DNA of 64,000 nt, from positions 4,464,001 to 4,528,000 of the forward strand of contig OY829383.1 of assembly GCA_963691835.1 (NCBI GenBank). Direction: 5' to 3'. Below the pieces are notes generated by a model that worked only from the letters and a program-made list of their open reading frames with translations, did not search any database and had not been told where the DNA came from. Both the position numbers and the translations under genes were made by a program. Source of the DNA: G963691835 sp963691835 (GTDB lineage Bacteria; Pseudomonadota; Alphaproteobacteria; Thalassobaculales; Thalassobaculaceae). Shown piece by piece: positions 60,469 to 64,000 of the stretch (its first letter is position 1; every line of letters starts with the position of its first letter).

Positions 60469-61148
60469 TCCACCTTGCCAAGACGGGCCGCGACAACCGA
60501 CCAGATCTGGTCCGCAACAGCATCCGCATCCTTGGATGCATCAACGATGGCCACCCGCTCCGGCTCCCGCCGCGCGACAGTGAGAAATCCTTGGCGCATG
60601 CGCTCGTGAAACGTCGTGTCCATGCGCTCGAACCGGTCATCGATGGGCTGTCCGGGTTGCGCGCGGGACGCATCGCGAACATGGGCGCGGCTCAATCCGA
60701 TCTCGACCGGCAAGTCCAGAAGAAGGGTCAGGTCCGGCACCGTATCGCCGACCACCATATCGGTCATGGTCTCAATCGCATCGGACGGCGCCCCTCGGCC
60801 GAACCCCTGATAGGCCCGGGTCGAGTCAGCAAACCGATCGCACAGAACCCAGGCTCCCGCCTCAAGCGTTGGCCGGATGAGCCGGTGGAGGTGATCCTGG
60901 CGGGCGGCGGTTGCAAGCAGCGCTTCGGCCAGCGGATCCCACCGACCGTCCTGCCCGGAGACGACAAGCGCCCGGATCTCGTCCGCCCCGGGCGTCCCCC
61001 CGATTTCCCGCGTCGTGGTTACGTCAATCCCGAGAGAGCCGAGCCGGTCCGCAAGCGTCCGGATCTGTGTCGACTTCCCAGCCCCCTCGCCCCCTTCGAA
61101 CGTGATGAAGCGGGGCCGCTCACCGAAACTCGCCGTGGCAACGCTCAC
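60465..61148 (-). CDS. tmk: Thymidylate kinase
   Basis: 227 residues. P-loop FEGGEGAGKSTQIRTLADRL, DR(Y/F) motif in VLCDRFADSTRAYQGFG, and the lid region DLPVEIGLSRAHVRD. It phosphorylates dTMP to dTDP. Its stop overlaps the holB start and its start overlaps the end of the dac gene, all on the minus strand. Confidence 0.95.
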   Translation of the reverse strand: MSVATASFGERPRFITFEGGEGAGKSTQIRTLADRLGSLGIDVTTTREIGGTPGADEIRALVVSGQDGRWDPLAEALLATAARQDHLHRLIRPTLEAGAWVLCDRFADSTRAYQGFGRGAPSDAIETMTDMVVGDTVPDLTLLLDLPVEIGLSRAHVRDASRAQPGQPIDDRFERMDTTFHERMRQGFLTVARREPERVAIVDASKDADAVADQIWSVVAARLGKVD

Positions 61149-62329
61149 CCGCCGCCCCAGACGAGGAACTCAAGGGCCGCACCAACCCGGCCAAAAACGC
61201 CCAGCCGCTCAATCGACGCTCCAGCAACGAGAGGCAGCTCAAGGGTCGCCATCTCCGGCGCCTCAACCACCAGTGTCGCCATGCGGGTCCCGGCCGTGAT
61301 CGGGGCGGGGATCGGTTCCTGGAAACGCACGGATACCTTCATGTCGCGCCGCGCCGACCGCCGCAGCGTGAGCGTGATGTCCTGCTCCGGGATCAACGGC
61401 ACCCGCGCCTGATCGCCAAGCCAGACCAGACCATGCTCAACGGCCTCCCCCTTCTTGAAGAGGGTGACGTTGTCAAACTCCCGAAAGCCCCATTCCATAA
61501 GCGTCTCGGACTCCCGGGACCGCTGACGCGCGCTCTTCAGGCCGTTGACCACCAAGATCAGCCGCCGCCCGTTGCGCTCCGCCGATGCGGTCAGACCGTA
61601 TCCCGCCGCCTCCGTGTGCCCCGTCTTGAGACCATCCGCCCCCATGTCCTTGTAGAGGAGCGGGTTCCTGTTCCCCTGCTTGATCTCGTTGTAGGTGAAC
61701 GAGGTCTCGGAATAGATCGAGTAGAACTCCGGGAAATTCCGGATGATCTTCGTGGCGAGCGTGGCGAGGTCCCGGGCGGTCATCCGATGCTCCGGATCCG
61801 GCCAACCGGTCGCATTCCGGAACGTGCTGTTTTCCATGCCCAGTTCACGGGCGGTCCGGGTCATCTCCGCCGCGAAGGCTTCCTCGGTACCGGCGAGATG
61901 CTCCGCCAGCGCAATCGCGGCGTCATTGCCGCTTTGGACGATGATGCCGCGCAGGATGTCGTCGACCTTCACGCGTTTGCCGACCTCGACGAACATCTTG
62001 GAGCCGCCTTTGCGCCAAGCCTTCTTGCTGATCGGGATGGTGTCTTCCAGAGACAGGCGGCCATCCCGGAGCTGCTGGAACGCGATGTACGCGGTCATGA
62101 TCTTGCTCATGGATGCCGGCGGCATCGAGGCATCCGCATCTTTCTCGAACAGCACCGCACCGGTGTCATAGTCGAGAATGATGGCCTCGCGCGCGCTGGT
62201 CTGAACATCCGCCGCGACCGCGGAGCCGACAGAGATGGCCATTCCAGCCGCGGCGATCAGGGCCGCGCAAATGATCTGCGTGAAGCGTTCCTGTGCGCCC
62301 CGAACCGTTCTAGAACTCAACAGCATCAT
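61145..62329 (-). CDS. D-alanyl-D-alanine carboxypeptidase (DacC/DacF-type PBP)
   Basis: About 394 residues. ATG at 62329 is chosen because GAGG lies 7 nt upstream and a signal peptide follows (IICAALIAAAGMAISVGSAVA). Active-site motifs: SMSK in PPASMSKIMTAYI, SGN in VQSGNDAAIALAEH, KTG in DGLKTGHTEAAGYG. The C-terminal beta-domain and an amphipathic end (GRVGAALEFLVWGG) anchor it to the periplasmic membrane face. It trims the pentapeptide of peptidoglycan. RlpA and lytic transglycosylase genes lie upstream, all envelope functions. Confidence 0.93.
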   Translation of the reverse strand: MMLLSSRTVRGAQERFTQIICAALIAAAGMAISVGSAVAADVQTSAREAIILDYDTGAVLFEKDADASMPPASMSKIMTAYIAFQQLRDGRLSLEDTIPISKKAWRKGGSKMFVEVGKRVKVDDILRGIIVQSGNDAAIALAEHLAGTEEAFAAEMTRTARELGMENSTFRNATGWPDPEHRMTARDLATLATKIIRNFPEFYSIYSETSFTYNEIKQGNRNPLLYKDMGADGLKTGHTEAAGYGLTASAERNGRRLILVVNGLKSARQRSRESETLMEWGFREFDNVTLFKKGEAVEHGLVWLGDQARVPLIPEQDITLTLRRSARRDMKVSVRFQEPIPAPITAGTRMATLVVEAPEMATLELPLVAGASIERLGVFGRVGAALEFLVWGGG

Positions 62330-62453
62330 TACCGACCTCAGATGTCTTTGCTGGCTGATCCCCAGCCGATACCGGCGGGAGAGGTTAACGTGCCACGAAA
62401 TCATGAAAGCAATTGGGCCGAGCGTCCATGCCCTGAAAAGGACCAGCCCCCGG

Positions 62454-63521
62454 TCAGTCTGCGACGATCCGGGCGCCGGGGTAGCCGCGGCTGATCACCT
62501 CCTGCAGGGCCTGATCAGCGCTCGCCACCACCGCGAACGGGCCGAGACGCACGCGGTACAGAACCCGTCCCGCACGTGTGGTCTCAGAGATCCGGATCGG
62601 TCCGACGTCGCCCAGGCGCCTCTGCAGTCGTTCCGCATTGCCGACGTCTCCGAAGGCGCCCGCCTGCACGAAGAGCTTGCTCGGCTCGGGTGAGCCTTGC
62701 ACGACCTCGCCTTCAATGCTGCCGTTGCGCGCTAGGTCGACCGCCGACGTCCCGGTGCTTGGACGGGTCGAGGGTGTTTCGATCACGGGGCCGGTTGCAG
62801 TGCCGCCGATGCTGCTCACACTCACCGATGCGCGCGGCGCCGCACTAGGTGCGGGCGCGACGGCCGCTGTCGCAGACGGCCTGGGCGCGTAGCTGACCTG
62901 AACGGACGAGCCGCCGCTGATCGAAGCCAACTCACGAGGCACTGGTGTGCCCGTCTGGGAAATCAGCTTGCGGCTTTCACCCGGCAGGATCTCGACCCGG
63001 ACCCGGGCCGTGCCCTGACGCTCAAACCCCAGAAGCTGAGCCGACCGCCTGGACAGATCGATGATCCGGCCGTGGACGAACGGCCCCCGGTCGTTGACCC
63101 TCACCACCAGGGACCGCCCGTTCTCCAGGTTGGTGACGCGGGCCGCCGTGGGCATCGGCAGTGTCTTGTGGGCAGCCGTCACGGCATTTTGATCGAAGAT
63201 CTCGCCGTTTGCAGTCTGCTTGCCGTGGAAGTTGGGCCCGTACCATGACGCGATACCCGTCTCCACGTAGGACCAGTCCTCCTTGGGGTAATACCAGACA
63301 CCCTTGATCTGATACGGCTTGCCGACCTTGTACCGGCCGGGCGCCTCGGGCGACTTGCCGAAATCCCCAATCACCTTGGTCGTGTTCGCGATGAACTCGG
63401 TCTCGGCACATCCTGACAGAGCGACCGCCGCCGCCGCGATGGCGATGCCCGCGAGAGTGGTGCGCAAGGAACGCTTTTGTCTCTCAGGTCCTGCCGCCGG
63501 GAAATTCAAGGTCCACCCCAT
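62454..63521 (-). CDS. rlpA: Septal ring lytic transglycosylase RlpA family lipoprotein with SPOR domain
   Basis: 355 residues. Signal and lipobox VALSGC near residue 38. The double-psi barrel (RlpA) is GIASWYGPNFHGKQTANGE through NDRGPFVHGRIIDLSRRSAQLLGF. A Ser/Pro/Ala-rich linker follows, then a SPOR domain near the end (FVQAGAFGDVGNAERLQRRL) that binds denuded glycan at the septum. It has murein-cleaving activity in some species. Confidence 0.93.
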   Translation of the reverse strand: MGWTLNFPAAGPERQKRSLRTTLAGIAIAAAAVALSGCAETEFIANTTKVIGDFGKSPEAPGRYKVGKPYQIKGVWYYPKEDWSYVETGIASWYGPNFHGKQTANGEIFDQNAVTAAHKTLPMPTAARVTNLENGRSLVVRVNDRGPFVHGRIIDLSRRSAQLLGFERQGTARVRVEILPGESRKLISQTGTPVPRELASISGGSSVQVSYAPRPSATAAVAPAPSAAPRASVSVSSIGGTATGPVIETPSTRPSTGTSAVDLARNGSIEGEVVQGSPEPSKLFVQAGAFGDVGNAERLQRRLGDVGPIRISETTRAGRVLYRVRLGPFAVVASADQALQEVISRGYPGARIVAD

Positions 63522-63561
63522 CTTGGCACCACCAGCAATTCAACCGCGATATTTAGTGAAA

Positions 63562-64000
63562 TTACGGTTTCGCGAGCCGATCGGCAAGTGTTCCGACCGC
63601 AAGTGCGAAATAAGTGGACCGATTCCACTTCAGGATCACGCGATAGTTGTTGTATGCGAGATAGGCCGGTGACAGCGCGGACTTTTGCGGAACGATCACC
63701 GAGCTTTCCAGGTTCCGGGTCGGAAGGGCGCCGCCACCGAGTTTGCGGACGCCGAGCGCTTCCCAGTCCCGCATCGATTTCTTTTGCTTTGTTCCTGACA
63801 GCGCGCGGTCGAACGATGACGGCAGGGCCACCGGCCGACCCCATGTCTCATCGCCGCGCCAGCCGGACCTGGCAAGATAGTTGGCGATGGAAGAGAAGAC
63901 GTCCGGCAGGGATGTCCAGATGTCCTTGTCTCCATCCCCGTCCCCATCGAGGGCATAGGCGTGGAAGCTCGACGGCATGAACTGGCTCTGCCCCATCGCT
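63562..64000 (-). CDS. Lytic murein transglycosylase (MltB-type), C-terminal fragment
   Basis: The gene enters from the right edge; 146 codons are visible. The segment AMGQSQFMPSSFHAYALDGDGDGDKDIW is the MltB/SltB catalytic domain in which Gly-Gln-x-Gln-Phe-Met-Pro is diagnostic, followed by DVFSSIANYLARSGWRGDETWG. The end SPAYLAYNNYRVILKWNRSTYFALAVGTLADRL is also typical. The catalytic glutamate would lie outside the window. It lies upstream of rlpA and shares its orientation. Confidence 0.93.
   Translation of the reverse strand, partial: AMGQSQFMPSSFHAYALDGDGDGDKDIWTSLPDVFSSIANYLARSGWRGDETWGRPVALPSSFDRALSGTKQKKSMRDWEALGVRKLGGGALPTRNLESSVIVPQKSALSPAYLAYNNYRVILKWNRSTYFALAVGTLADRLAKP

Overview
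The window looks like chromosomal DNA of a free-living, motile alphaproteobacterium, most likely of the Rhodospirillales type. This is inferred from gene order and content, not from any marker-gene search. Supporting signs are the pcm-tolC-popZ order at the left edge, the order mltB-rlpA-dac-tmk-holB-metG-tatD-MBL at the right edge, an NDUFS4-type complex I accessory subunit, two methyl-accepting chemotaxis proteins with C-terminal PilZ-type domains, and high-GC coding sequence with long antisense shadow frames.

Layout. 1-2262 is an envelope block (PopZ N-terminus, TolC, L-isoaspartyl methyltransferase). 2537-5161 is a PDC-type sensor histidine kinase gene cut in two by a 933-bp IS5/IS427-group element with a 3-bp target duplication; removing the element and one copy of the duplication restores the frame. 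5780-10568 holds an EamA transporter, a LysR gene divergent from a luciferase-like monooxygenase/hydrolase pair, and a DUF3313 protein. 10705-18126 holds a membrane class III cyclase, four tRNA genes (Cys, Asn, Pro, Arg), a sugar methyltransferase, the NDUFS4 homologue, an RTX metalloprotease, a DUF192 protein and a histone-deacetylase-like enzyme.

18547-22146 is a compact signalling operon: a LOV (blue-light) histidine kinase, a single-domain response regulator and a chemoreceptor, preceded by a perfect 10-bp inverted repeat. 22222-24608 is a TPP riboswitch followed by thiamine-precursor ABC transporter genes (permease and binding protein) and a GNAT acetyltransferase, with no ATPase gene. 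24951-27640 holds a LysR regulator, a DUF4344 metallopeptidase and a lipid A-type acyltransferase.

27764-45338 is a long catabolic region. The rightward part encodes a flavin monooxygenase, an RraA-like protein, a PaaG-like isomerase, an ArsC-like protein, a 3-hydroxyisobutyrate-dehydrogenase-family enzyme and an aldehyde dehydrogenase. The leftward part encodes a SAF-domain oxidoreductase, N-carbamoyl-D-amino-acid hydrolase, a lipoprotein with an alpha/beta-hydrolase fold lacking the serine nucleophile, dihydropyrimidinase/hydantoinase, an ATZ/TRZ-type amidohydrolase, a nitronate-monooxygenase-like enzyme, an ADP-forming acyl-CoA synthetase and a cyclase-family hydrolase, with a divergent Fur/Zur-type regulator. 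Together these suggest degradation of a cyclic amide or ureide, with the product fed into CoA metabolism.

45834-56185 holds a Cache/PilZ chemoreceptor, a second EamA transporter, a cupin, a zinc alcohol dehydrogenase, a LysE exporter, a methyltransferase, a P1 peptidase coupled to an adenylate cyclase, and an unrecognised 422-residue protein. 56204-64000 is the conserved housekeeping block on the minus strand, ending in a truncated lytic transglycosylase.

The strongest candidates for unusual biology are the light-sensing HK/RR/chemoreceptor operon, the cyclic-amide cluster with its serine-less hydrolase lipoprotein, and the RTX metalloprotease with an aspartate as predicted third zinc ligand.
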